Below, piece by piece: positions 36,402-47,234 of a DNA stretch of 64,000 nucleotides. Each line of letters starts with the position of its first letter. Within the stretch, counting starts at the first letter, position 1. The translations under genes and the position numbers were made by a program. The notes under the pieces are model-generated. The model was not told the DNA's origin and searched no databases. It was given only the letters and a program-made list of their open reading frames with translations. Source of the stretch: Mauremys mutica (taxonomy: Eukaryota > Chordata > Testudines > Geoemydidae); assembly GCF_020497125.1 (NCBI RefSeq), contig NC_059075.1:27626003-27690002 (forward strand), given 5' to 3'.

Positions 36402-36990
36402 AGGGTGACTGTACAGCCCGTTTTGGCCAGGACAGTCCCTTTTTTAAGCCCTGTCCTGGCTGTCCTGACTATTGCCAAAGAAGTGGGGCGCGCACCCCTA
36501 GCGGGGTGCAGAGGAACATATGAGGAGGGGAGCGGTGATGCAGCCCTGCAGGGAGCGGGGAAAACAGGGGTCCAGTGTGCAGTGACGCCAGCCGCAGAGC
36601 AAGGAGGCAAGATTCGGGCAAACAGCAACAGCCAGCTGAATAGGGGGGCTGGCAGGGCTCCGGCGAGCTAGCTGCTTGGGGGGCAGGCAGGGTTCAGGTG
36701 AGTGGCGATGCCAACCCCGCGGGGGGAGGGGCAGCAGGGCTAGGGCAAAAAGCAACATCAGCCCCACACAGGGAGCAGGCTGGGCTCAGACACAAGCCCT
36801 GCGCTTGCGGGAGTTACGGCTCAGGCCAGCGACTCAGGTCAGCCCTGTGCATGGGGAGGGAAGCGGGGGCAAAGCAGGGCCAGCCCCAGGGACAGGACGG
36901 AGGATGGGGGGCAGGGCTCGGGTGAGCAGCTTGGGCCAGCCCCGTGCGGTTTCCCGGTTTCCCTTTGGGAAATACGGTCACCCGACATCT
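36402..36990. mobile_element. TIR element, GC-rich interior
   Basis: The left end 'tagggtgactgtacagcccg' corresponds to the inverted right end 'cgggtgaccgtatttccc'. The interior is GC-rich (ggagcggggaaaacaggg, gggctcggg-type repeats) and creates long frames on both strands without domains. It resembles a reptile non-autonomous DNA element. The superfamily is not assigned. Confidence 0.5.
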
Positions 36991-38021
36991 GCAGCTCTGC
37001 AGTTTCCAAGGAAAGAAGGTTCAGAGATAGTTGCGCACCCAGGACTCCGTGTGGCACAAGAGCAGCTAAATGGACCCAATTCTTACCTAGCGTAACTCCA
37101 CTGAAGCCCATAGACTTACATCAGGAATGAAATTGACTTGAAACCTCCTCTTCTCCCCCCCCCCCTTCTTAAAATGATTAACTTGCTCAGTCATTGGTAC
37201 AGAGGAAATATGCGTCGAAGGGGGCGCTTACAATGACAAAAACAGGGCTTCGGCAATAGAAAACGTACATGTCCTGCAGGTTGTTTTTCCAACAAAGAAA
37301 CTAAACTCACACTTGCGAATGACAAGATGGCCTCATGTCTTACAGACATCCCAAATGAGAACAGCATGCTATTTACAGCACCTTACTATACTGTAAAATC
37401 AGTAAACAAGGAGAGCCAGTTCACTAATGAAGCAGTAAAGCACAGAAAGATTGCATGAGATAATACCACCACTGGGCCACTACCATATTTTTTGCGCTTG
37501 TTGACTGACTCTTAATAGGTTAAATTTATTACAGCTAAATTACCCCCGTGGAGTTTTCACATCATTCTTATGAATTGTGCTGCAGTTTTCTTATATATTT
37601 TGAAACTATGATCCTTAACCATTTTCAAATTATAGATGCAATATTTCATCTCTCATAATTCAAATAAATGAATCCACTTCTTCGGAATAAAAGGTCTCAA
37701 AAAGGTGTTATATCAATCCATAGGGTGCCTTTAATTGAGCAGTATTTGCATTAACTAAGACACAGGCTGACAGGCATATTTCAACAATTACTGTTAAGTT
37801 TTCAACCCTTTTAAAATTTTCACAGTCCAGTATCAATGAAACCGCTACCTGTTCTACTCATTCAGCCATCTGACAGCTCACAAGGTAAGACCCTTCTCAG
37901 AAACCAATTCGCAGTGTCCTCGTTTGCAAGGGTTTAGATGGAGGCATGGTGCAATTCAGATTCCAGCTTTTATCATTTATTAAAATCATAGTTCTTTGAC
38001 ACTGCTAGTTTAACTTCTAGC
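36991..38021. other. Unassigned DNA
   Basis: A C-run (about 12 C) lies at 37155-37166. No repeat or exon was recognised. Confidence 0.4.
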
Positions 38022-38104
38022 CCCAGATCCGCAAACATTTTAGGCACCTAACTCCCATTAGTTTCAATGGGAGTTAGGTGCCTAAATACATTTGCAGATC
38101 TGGG
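38022..38104. repeat. Near-perfect hairpin element (83 bp)
   Basis: 'aggcacctaactcccatt' (left) and 'aatgggagttaggtgcct' (right) are perfect reverse complements around a 6-base loop (agtttc). Outer arms cccagatccgcaaa / tttgcagatctggg extend the pairing with few mismatches to about 38 bases per arm. It is a minimal palindromic element related by words to 19735-19935 and 31598-31902. Confidence 0.7.
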
Positions 38105-39114
38105 CCTTAGTCCCTTGCTTAAGGCACCTCTTTGCTGAGACTGCAAACAAGAGGGACAATTAACACACTTGTGGTGGAGGCATTATTGGTATGGGACTGG
38201 TTCTTGGAAATGGCTGAGATCATCAAACTCACTTCACCTTAGACCACGAGTTAGACTGTGTCAACTTTCAGTTACTTCCAACTCAACCCAGGCTGCATTT
38301 GGATTAGTAAACTAGATGTGAAATACTCTGTGGCTCCCCTAATAGTAATCTGAGTATTTGAGTCCTCTTGTACCCCAAATTCTGCATAACTAATTCATAG
38401 GTCCTATTCACTTGCCTTTTTTTTTAATTTAACAGTAAGTGGATGCTTTGCAAGAACCCTAAGTAACTTGTATTTATTCCAGCAGCCAGAAAATTTATTT
38501 AATAGTCAGCCAGAAAATGTAGCCACAAAAGTGATTATATGAACACTGTGAAAACAGCATTCGATGCATAAAATCAACATGAATATGTTGATAGCATGAT
38601 TGTCTAAATTAGTGCAAGAGCATCTGAATTCTATCCCACTGGAACTTGATACAAGAAGCTTTGGAAACACAAGGAGACAGCTGTACCTTTTTCTATTCAA
38701 TGCACACCAAACAGGTTATGTAAATAACATGGTTTTTTTGAATAGGCATCTTCAAGTATTTCTCTACTTTAAAAAGACATTTTGCTAGGTCAGAAAAGGG
38801 GTTTAATAAGTCTGATACACAGGCATATGGATGCATGCAGTAGCTGACTCCTCACTTTTAATGGTTACTGTGAAATTTAAAAAAGAAATCAATCAGTGTG
38901 CAAACACATTGGGCCAGGTACTGCTCTCATGTACTATCAAGCAACCCCACAGCACTTACTGGCCTGTAACTGAGTGCAGCATTTCCTGCCAGACCCCTAG
39001 TATGCTTCCTGATATCCAGTATACCAGGATTAGGTGGTGTGTTGTTCTCCTTATTAAGGCATGGAAAGCTTGTATTTAATACAGGTTATTTTTTTTTAAG
39101 TAGTAAGTAATTCA
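38105..39114. other. Unassigned DNA
   Basis: Small frames at 38506-39079 have no domain. Nothing else was recognised. Confidence 0.4.
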
Positions 39115-39436
39115 GACTGTGTCTACACACTGAGCAAGGTATACATTCCAGCTCAAGGAGACATACCCATGCTAGCTCTGACTGAGCTAGTACACTAAAA
39201 ATAGAGTGTAGCTGCAGCAGCATGAGCAACAGACAGGGTTAGGCGCCCCAAGCGTGCACCTAGCATCTTGGAGAGGTCCATATTCTGGACACCAGTCCCT
39301 TTCCACCCCCACCTCCCCACACATTTGCACTGCTGCCATTACATTCTACTTTTAGTGCGCTGGCTCTATCAGAGCTAGTGTGGGTATGTCTCCTCAAGCT
39401 GGAATTTACACCTTCAGCTCAAAGTGTAGACATACT
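39115..39436. mobile_element. TIR element family B, full-length copy
   Basis: The left end 'agactgtgtctacacactga' pairs with the right end 'gctcaaagtgtagacatact'. Longer inverted similarity includes 'tcaaggagacatacccatgc' against 'gggtatgtctcctcaagctg'. Other copies are at 1-150 and 56324-56615. Confidence 0.6.
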
Positions 39437-39983
39437 TTCACTCAACAGCAACCAAAGCCCAGAGGTAACTCAAGTCTGCAGCGTCCTGCAGCCCAGAGTC
39501 ACACCCTCCAAGCTGGAGGATGTTTGGCCTTTGCAGCTACACCTCACATCCTTACACAACAATAACAGCTGCTCCAGTCAGTGGTCAGGACAGTTATGTA
39601 TCAGCTTATAGTTCCTGCATAGCAAGGGAATTCTCAGCTGGCCAGAACTAGCTGCTCAGCAAAACCAGAGCACATCAGAGAATTTGACCCACTGGATTGA
39701 CACTATGGAAGAATTTAGCCCTATATTTTTATGCTGACTTTACCATTTAGCAAAGATAAGGAGCAATTGAATCTTCCCTCCTACTTTGATCCTTTCAAGA
39801 CAATGAATTCCTGTCACATCCACAAAATAATTCCATAAAATACTCTCTGTATGGATGCAAGATGTAGTAAGGTCCCATCTTTAATGTTATCAATGCATAA
39901 TGACTGAAACGCCAGCAGAGAGAAAAATTCCAGCGGGTAGCCACTGAATACAGTATAAGAGCCAAGATTGCAAAGAGCCTGAA
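39437..39983. other. Unassigned DNA
   Basis: No recognisable feature. The last six bases before the LTR element (agggta, 39984-39989) are its candidate target duplication. Confidence 0.4.
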
Positions 39984-39989
39984 AGGGTA

Positions 39990-40766
39990 TGTCATAAACA
40001 GATAGTTAAGGGTTAAGGTCTCTTTTACCTGTAAAGGGTTAACATGTAGTACCTGGTGACCACCTGACCAGAGGACCAATCAGAGATAAGATTTTTTCAA
40101 ATCTCTGTGGAGGGAAGCCTTTGTCTGGGTGAGAACTGTTTTTGGATCTAACAGAGGACAGTCATGTCTCCAAATTCTCCTGGAGTAGTTTCTACTAATT
40201 AATAGTGAGTATTAATTAGAAAGGCGAATTAGTCTTATGATTTGATTTCTATATTTGCAATTGTGTGTTTGCTAAAGGAAATGCTTTATTCCTGTTTGCT
40301 GATATTGCTTTTACTGAGAAAAGGGGGAGAGGGGATTCTCTCCAGAGATTGATAAGGTTATACCCTATGAGTGTCCAGCTTGGGCTCATAGAGATTCTGT
40401 ACTTTCTTTTTGTTCTCTTAATACATTCTTTTCTTTTCTTTGGACTTGGTTAATTCCTTCCCTTGGGGAAATTCAGGGGAAGGGGAGGGGGAAGTGGGCT
40501 GCTTCCCTGTGTGTAGAGATTCAAGGCATTTGAATCCAGGCACCTCTGTCTCCAGAGCAGGCTGGAGAGAGGGAGGAGGGGGGAGGTTCCTCCTCTGTGA
40601 ATTGATCTGTGTTCCCAAGGGGGGAAACAGGGGTGTCCCGGCCCACGGAATTGACCGGGTGGTGGCAGCCGAAGGGGAGACCTACCCTAGGATTTTGGGG
40701 TGGGGGAAGACATGCGGGTCCTCACTTTGAAACCGCCCAGTTTCAAGTGAGGGTAGACACCTGACA
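39990..40766 (+). repeat. 5' LTR
   Basis: It begins tgtcataaac and ends ctgaca, giving TG...CA ends and 777 bp. The first 470 bp are shared with the 3' LTR. The remaining 307 bp (40460-40766), probably U5 plus the end of R, occur only here. The AATAAA seen in the 3' copy is changed to 'aataca' at the matching place. Confidence 0.75.
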
Positions 40767-40790
40767 TGGTGGCAGTGGTGTTTCGGACCC
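40767..40790 (+). promoter_or_regulatory. Candidate primer-binding site
   Basis: Directly after the LTR's CA end the sequence reads TGGTGGCAGTGGTG, then TTTCGGACCC. It starts with TGGT, as expected for the complement of a tRNA CCA end. It resembles the complement of the initiator methionine tRNA 3' end with gaps. The tRNA identity is an inference. Confidence 0.5.
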
Positions 40791-40896
40791 AGAGAGAGAG
40801 GCAAGGCTTTTCTACCAGAGGCACTCTGAGGCAGTTTCAGGGTTACAAGTATTTTCAGTTTTTTGCAGGGCTTTCTGTTACAGTACTTGCGTCCAT

Positions 40897-41497
40897 TGTG
40901 ATACGAGGTACCACTCAGGATTCCTGAGGTGGGGGGAAGTGCTCGCCAAAGTACATTCCCATCCAACAGGAAAAACAGGTTTCGGGGGGGGGAGAGACAA
41001 ACCCTCCAGCCAGGTTTTTTTTCTCCCTGTGTCTTTTGAAAGGATCAGAAGACAGGACAACACAAATCCCTGAGGAATAGACCAGATTTTTCTCAGGGGT
41101 ATTGTTAGCAGCAGCCTTTCAGCTGGGCTGCTGAGTACAGCAACTCAGAGCAGAGGCAGTTTACAGTTTCAGCCAGGTTGGCTGGAGGCAATTTAGTTTT
41201 CCAGCAGGCTTTGTTGGAAGTATATTTTCGTTCTTGTTGCTTGGACAGGCAGCTTGAGGAAAAGGCAAGTTTCAAGCAGTTTTCAGGAAAAGGAGGAGTT
41301 TTTTTCTCTGCTGGCTATGCTGAGGAAGAACTCTTCCCTAGAGGTGTGTCCTTCCTTTGTGATATCAGGTATCACTCAGAATTCCTAAGGTGGGGGGAAG
41401 TGCTCGACAAAGTACATTCCCATCCAACAGGAAAACAGGTTTGGGGGGGGGAGACAGAAACCCTCCAGCCAGATTTTTTTTCCCTGTGTCTTTTCAA
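40897..41497 (+). repeat. Direct duplication in the element leader
   Basis: The block at 40897-41040 and the block at 41358-41497 are the same sequence of about 140 bases ('ggggggaagtgctcg', 'caaagtacattcccatccaa', 'accctccagccag') separated by an offset of 461 bases. They differ by scattered substitutions and short indels. The blocks lie in the leader and are not coding. Confidence 0.85.
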
Positions 41498-41833
41498 ATC
41501 CTCTGGAGCCAGGGAATACAAATCTCTGAGAGGATTTACTACACTTTTCTTGCAGGTACTAAGTAGCACCAGCTTCTTCTTCTTTTTTCTTTTTTCTTTC
41601 TGTCTGCTTAAAAACAGCTAGGAAAGAGGTGCAAGTTTTTCTAGGAGGCTTGTTAGAAAGGACCCCCACTGTGAGGTACTTAGCAAGTGCTAGAAACAGG
41701 ACAAACCAGTTTTCTTTGGTTTTCTCAGTATATCAGCAAACAGCAACTACACATTTGCAAATGAAAAGGTTTTGTTTCTTTTCTATTCAGTCTCTCGGGA
41801 ATAGAGAGGGTTAGGAATTGGGGAAACCAATTC

Positions 41834-41930
41834 CCTGACTGCAAAGGGGTGTGGCCAGCACCAAAAAGCAACACCAGCAAGCCACACATAAAATTCACTG
41901 ACTGCAGAGGGGTGTGGCCAGCACCAGAAG
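41834..41930 (+). repeat. 63-bp direct repeat near the frame start
   Basis: 'gactgcaaaggggtgtggcc' (from 41837) and 'gactgcagaggggtgtggcc' (from 41900) lie exactly 63 bases apart. The repeat preserves the frame and gives a repeated GVWPAP peptide. It is probably a small local duplication. Confidence 0.75.
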
Positions 41931-43045
41931 GCACTGTTCCCCATCCCAAGAAATTTCCCACCTACATGGCAGGTGAGGACACTAAGGCCTTCTTCAAAAA
42001 GGTTAAAAGGACCTGCCATGGGTACAGCATCCCTGAAGACCAGTACAAGGACTGGTCAGGAAAAAGGACTTTTGCTGTCTATTACAATTATTCCATCCCC
42101 ATGCTACTGGGGGAAGACTTGGCCAACCATGTGCAGCTGGCCAAGAGGGGGGGAGTGGTCACCCGCGGCCAGGCCAAACAAGCAGGCACTCCCATCCCTG
42201 TTCCTGAGCCATCCACCAGGACCCTGTCTGTGTTACCAGAGACCCAGACAGAGGTGGTGGAACCGGATCCCATGCCAACAACTACAGCAGCCATAGTACA
42301 TCCAGTCCCAGGACCGGAACTGGAAAAGCAACCAGCGGCAGAACCAGCGCCGGCACTGACGCCAGCGCTTGCAACTCCACCGCCAGGGGGCGCCAACGGG
42401 CCTAAACTGGCAGAAGCAGCAGACAACTCTACCCAAGAGGCTCAGCCAGAGCCTTATATATCACCTTGTGCACCAGCGGAGAGCGGTTCACAGTCAACGA
42501 AAACAACCTCATCACCTACATCGCTTCCAGAGGGACCAAGCCCAAGTCCACAGTCTAAGGAGGAACTGGTGTCTCCCGCCTCAAGGGAACAGTTCCAGAC
42601 TGAGCAGGAAGCCGATGACAGCCTTAAGAAAGCTTGGGCGGCGGCACGCAGCAACCCACCGCCTCTCAGCTCTTCTACCCAATTCCAGTTTGTTGTAAAA
42701 CAAGGACTTTTATATAAGGACATTCTTTCTGGTGGACACCAGGAAGGCCAGCATCCTCAAAGACAGTTGGTAGTTCCAACTAAGTACTGGGACAAGCTCT
42801 TAAGCTTGGGCCCTGACATCCCAGTGGCCATTCTGGGGTCAACAAAGCAAAAACAGGTTAAAAACATTCCTTCCACTGGGAGGGGATGGGCAAGGACAAT
42901 GCCAAGTATGTCCGCTCAAATGCATACAAAGTGTTCTTCAGTGTCAAATATCTTGTTGTTTACATACTTAGTAGTATATGTAATAGTGCATGTGTTTTGT
43001 TTATCTGTTTATGTTACAGTGCTAGGAGGAAATCACCACCAGTAG
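41849..43045 (+). pseudogene. Degenerate gypsy gag/protease/integrase remnant frame
   Basis: This is a 398-codon open frame. The first true ATG is at 41966; the frame before it is open but begins at GTG. Residues 41-67 (AGEDTKAFFKK, GYSIPEDQ) look like a gag N-terminal remnant. Residues 83-90, IPMLLGED, resemble the end of a retroviral-type aspartic protease. Residues 115-275 are a Pro/Thr/Ser/Glu-rich linker. Residues 279-320 (QFVVKQGLLYK, QLVVPTKYWDKLL) match the region before the integrase zinc finger. After about residue 340 the frame is shifted, and the last 55 residues are a hydrophobic misreading. The integrase-like sequence continues in another frame near 42886. The catalytic Asp of the protease and the zinc-finger residues are not present, so it cannot be active. 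Confidence 0.65.
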
Positions 43046-43072
43046 TTCCCACTGTTGGCGATTTGGGGAGCG

Positions 43073-43541
43073 TGTCATAAACAGATAGTTAAGGGTTAAG
43101 GTCTCTTTTACCTGTAAAGGGTTAACATGTAGTACCTGGTGACCACCTGACCAGAGGACCAATCAGAGATAAGATTTTTTCAAATCTCTGTGGAGGGAAG
43201 CCTTTGTCTGGGTGAGAACTGTTCTTGAATCTAACAGAAGACAGTCATGTCTCCAAGTTCTCCTGGAGTAGTTTCTACTAATTAATAGTGAGTATTAATT
43301 AGAAAGGCAAATTAGTCTTATGATTTGATTTCTATATTTGCAATTGTGTGTTTGCTAAAGGAAATGCTTTATTCCTGTTTGCTGATATTGCTTTTACTGA
43401 GAAAAGGGGGAGAGGGGATTCTCTCCAGAGATTGATAAGGTTATACCCTATGAGTGTCCAGCTTGGGCTCATAGAGATTCTGTATTTTCTTTTTATTCTT
43501 TAATAAATTCTTTTCTTTTCTTTGGACTTGGTTAATTCCTT
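43073..43541 (+). repeat. 3' LTR lacking U5
   Basis: It begins tgtcataaac and matches the 5' LTR up to 'gttaattcctt'. It contains AATAAA at 43502-43507 and ends about 34 bases later. The next bases, agggta, equal those before the 5' LTR. About 307 bases present in the 5' LTR are absent. Confidence 0.75.
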
Positions 43542-43547
43542 AGGGTA

Positions 43548-45559
43548 TTCCTCTGCCCCATCCCCATGAATGTTATGCAAGAGATGTTTTTGTTTTTTGT
43601 TAATGCTTCTAAAATGGATTTCCGGTCTTAGCTGAAAGTCATAGCTGTAAGTTAAACTGATTTCTGGCTTGTGGTTGATTTGTGCTGAATTCATCTCACT
43701 GCATACCCCCCAAGGGAAATACTGAGCTCTAGTGCAGTCTCTAGTGTACAGCTGATTTCTACTCGGGGACCGGCCACTGGGTATAGAGGGGGCAAAGAAA
43801 GGATGGTGAGGAAATCCAGCTCACAAAGAAACTTTGCCAGCACAAATGAGACAGCAATTGTTGAGGGTTTTTTTAATTTCCCATGTGTGAGAATTTGTGT
43901 AGCCACCCCCTTCTTTCACCACATACATCAGGCTGCTGCCTGCAATAAAATGTCTCCAATAGGGCTTGGTGGCATTCCCTCCTGAAGGGGAAACCTCCCA
44001 GTACAAGTCAAGTCTGTTTTTAGAAATGCAGCCAACAAAAGAGCGAATTCCCTCTGACAAGTGTGTGAGGTGTTTGTACCAGACAAATTAGGAGGTACAA
44101 AGCCGTGTGTCTAATCCTTACTGAAGGCAATTGAGAGGTTCAAAATGTACCAGAACTTTTAAATTGAAGGGAATGTGGAGGGAGGGAGGGAGGGAAAAGA
44201 GAGAGAGAACGAAAACAACCTTTGCACAATGACAGTTAAGAAGAGATTATTAAAACTTAGCATTATGGGATGGGAAGGAGCGATAGCCTTCAAGTATTTC
44301 CATGTATGATTTACTTTTAAGAACAGCAAAGCCCTGTTTTCATGCCTTCTTGGATTACATCCAGTTACAGAGGAGCCCATAGTTTAGTGAATACAAAAAA
44401 AGCCAGAACAATTTTTTACATGAGCAGAAAAGGTGATAGCAACCATGTCAGGAAAAATTTGGTGGGTTTAACTGAGCCGTAATTGTATCCTTTCCTGTGT
44501 TTTCTATCATGTCAATTTTTCAAGTGGCCATCAAGTTTTTGTCAGCTGAGGTTACCCATGTATATAAGGCTTACATTTAGAGTAACTGCAAGATTTGCCT
44601 TCGTGCTGACAAGACTATCAAAGTGAGCTTTAAGCATGCTTCAATTGATTTAAATGGAGCGGTCAGCTTTGAAATCATGCTGTCTTTGGCATTCTTGTCA
44701 ATAATCCTCAATTTGGCTTAAATTTATACACCTTTGTGCCTTTACTGTCCAATATTTGGAGCCATGTTCCTTTAACATACCTAACAATTTTGTGTCCTTT
44801 GTTCACCAGAGATTATTTTTCTTCCATACACAAAGAGCAAACAAGATACTTTAAGTGAAAATTGATTTTTCGATTAAGGGAACAGTGAGAACAGAAAAAC
44901 TCAGAGCACGCAGGGTGTGTGTTTACTCTGTAACAGTCTACACTGATCTGACTACAAAATGGCTTCCAGTCTACAGAAGCAAAACCCTTAGAGATTTGAA
45001 ATGTGCACGATATCTAAAGTTGGATTGCTTACATACATACGCCACAGAGGCTTGGGAGCAAAGAGAGGAGCTTTCCATAATTGCTATATTTTAGGTACAA
45101 ACACAGAACAAGTGCACAGAAACATGCCCAGCTCTTTCCATTTCCTCATTTTAAAGCTGTTATATGGAATCCCCCACATTTAACAAAGACTATTCACATC
45201 ACTGTATTTGATGCACCTGATTAAGTGGTCACTCTTCAGCAGGAGACAGGGTGGGGAAGGGGGGAATCTACATTTTGACCAAGAAACAGCTTCAGGTTCC
45301 TGGCCACACAGACTTTCTGTCTCCTGAACATCAGTTGGAGATGATTCTTGCATAAGAGAGAGGGTTATAAGAAGAGGACAGACACCCCAAATCATCTCTC
45401 CCTTATTCTCTAACCATGGCATCATCAACCCCAGAAGAACAAAGGAAGCAGCACCGACCTGGCTGAAATAGGCTCACTCTGTAAGATTTCTAGAACATGT
45501 GGTGAGAGAGACCTTTGCTTTGTATTCACTTAACTTATACCTGGGTTTTATATCTTATT
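43548..45559. other. Unassigned DNA
   Basis: A ggga microsatellite lies at 44176-44210 (ggagggagggagggaggg). Nothing else was recognised. Confidence 0.4.
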
Positions 45560-45705
45560 CTCCCACTGGTTCTTGTATGACTTTGGACATATCACATAAC
45601 CATTCTGTACCTCAGTTTCCCCATCTGTAAACATGAATGTTTCCCTAACTTGCAAGACTTTCACTAACATTTGAAAAGTGATTTGAAATCCTTAGATCCT
45701 GTTAT
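45560..45705 (+). repeat. MIR-like SINE fragment
   Basis: 'gtacctcagtttccccatct' with 'gtgatttgaaatccttagat' follows the sense MIR layout. The 5' part is divergent. Confidence 0.6.
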
Positions 45706-46589
45706 AAATAATAAAACATTAAGCCTTGATCCTACATTTAATGAGTAGCACATGTCTAAACCAGGGAGTAGTCCCATTGATTCCAATAGGATTACTCACA
45801 TGGCTGGAGTGAAGCACATGTGTGACAGATTTGGATTTCCTTATAATATGCCAATGTGCATAAGTGTTGGCAGAACTGGGGCCTTAGATTGGAAACACAC
45901 ACTGAGATTAAACCTAGTTTTGTTGCTTATGTGACTTAAGTTCTCTGCTGTATAAGATGCACTCAGGAGGACACCAGTCACTTTAAAATTCTGTTTAAAA
46001 AAATTAAATAGCTAGAGGGGATGCTAAGAGGCTGTATTATTATTACTTGAGAGAGCCATCAGTACACATGATGCCTGACAAATCATAAAAAGTCAAAGCC
46101 CCTGCCCTTAAGATCATACAACGTAAATTAAACGAAACATAGGATATGAGACATCTGCTAAAATATAAGGTGTGGAAACGTCAGTGATGTCAACAGCAGG
46201 AAACTTCACAAAAGTAGTAGGTTTTAAAGCAAGATTTGAAAGACAAGGATGGTGTTTGGGAATTTTTCTCTGAACCATGTTTTCATTGGAAAAATAGCAA
46301 TTCATCAAAACCGAAACTTTGTTCCAGTCCCTGCTCTGCCTGATCTGGAAGAGGGACTTGAACCTGGATCTTCCACATCACAAGTTTCAAAAGGGCTTGG
46401 TTTGGTTCTGTGAGAAATGAAGACAAATTCTGAAACCTCATTTTTTCACAAAACTGAATTCTTGTTTTCTGGCCAGCCCTAGTAGGTGGTGGCTCCAAAA
46501 TCAAGAACAGGGGATAATGTGAAAGAAAGTATGAATTAGGGAGGGAAATAAAGAGACAAAGAGGATTGGGACAGAAAGTACACAATGGA
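45706..46589. other. Unassigned DNA
   Basis: A short tRNA-like-element fragment (gggacttgaacctggatctt, about 46352-46371) recalls the modules at 34815-34870. No exon was seen. Confidence 0.4.
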
Positions 46590-47119
46590 TCTACTCTGTG
46601 CTGATTAGGCCTCAACTGGAGTATTGTGTCCAGTTCTGGGTGCCACATTTCAGAAAAGATGTGGACAAATTGGAGAAAGCCCAGAGAAGAGCAACAAAAA
46701 TGATTAAAGGTCTAGAAAACACGACCTATGAGGGAAGATTGAAAAAAATAGGTTTGTTTAATCTAGAGAAGAGAAGACTGAGAGAGGACATAACAGTTTT
46801 TAAGTTTATAAAAGGTTTTTTACAAGGAGGAGGGAGAAAAATTGTTCTTAACCTCTGAGGATAGGACAAGAAGCAATGGGCTTAAATTGCAGCAAGGGCG
46901 GTTTAGGTTGGACATTAGGAAAAACTTCCTAACTGTCAGAGTGGTTAAGCACTGGAATAAATTGCCTAGGGAGGTTGTGGAATCTCCATCATTAGGGATT
47001 TTTAAGAGCAGGTTGGACAAACACCTGTCAGGGATGGTCTAGATAATACTTAGTCCTGCCATGAGTGCAGGGGATTGGTCTAGATGACCTGTCGAGGTCC
47101 CTTCCAGTTCTATGATTCA
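46590..47119 (+). mobile_element. CR1 LINE, 3' end
   Basis: This 5'-truncated CR1 copy carries the C-terminal end of ORF2 and the 3' UTR ('tagatgacctgtcgaggtcc', 'cttccagttctatgattc'). The final 'tctatgattc' matches the usual CR1 3' end. It is a different CR1 subfamily from 8030-8276. Confidence 0.85.
46598..47042 (+). pseudogene. CR1 ORF2 C-terminal fragment, frameshifted
   Basis: The first frame (46598-46858) has RPQLEYCVQFW and LEKAQRRATKMIKGL, typical of the CR1 reverse transcriptase end. A frameshift and stop near 46856 move the reading to a second frame (46842-47042), with [15 protein letters not shown] and [15 protein letters not shown]. The catalytic reverse-transcriptase part lies upstream and is missing because of 5' truncation. 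The copy is a dead remnant. Confidence 0.8.
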
Positions 47120-47234
47120 CTTCATGGTTATGTCCATACGTTCGTTCTATTTTGGCAGTCTGTTTTAGTTTGTATTTAGTCCGAGATTATAAAGCCAGAA
47201 GGGACCACTAATCATCTAGTCTGACCTTCTTGTA

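Larger units (their letters stand above)
39990..43541 (+). mobile_element. Gypsy-type LTR retrotransposon, non-autonomous
   Basis: The element has a full 5' LTR (39990-40766), a primer-binding-like site, a leader of about 1 kb with a duplicated block, a degenerate frame with protease-end and integrase-start similarity, and a short 3' LTR (43073-43541). The two LTRs differ at roughly nine positions over the shared 469 bases by eye, so it is fairly young. A hexamer agggta sits just outside both ends (39984-39989 and 43542-43547). Reverse transcriptase and RNase H are absent, so the copy would have depended on other elements. Confidence 0.8.

Noticed and set aside
40460..40766. Reading the 5' LTR as only 470 bp, with 40460-40766 internal
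   Set aside because: The CA end and TGGT primer-binding-like site at 40766/40767 fit a 777-bp LTR better, though the short 3' LTR keeps the question open.
41178..41621. 147-codon frame in the LTR element leader
   Set aside because: It lies across the duplicated leader block and a poly-pyrimidine tract. No gag-like motif is present.
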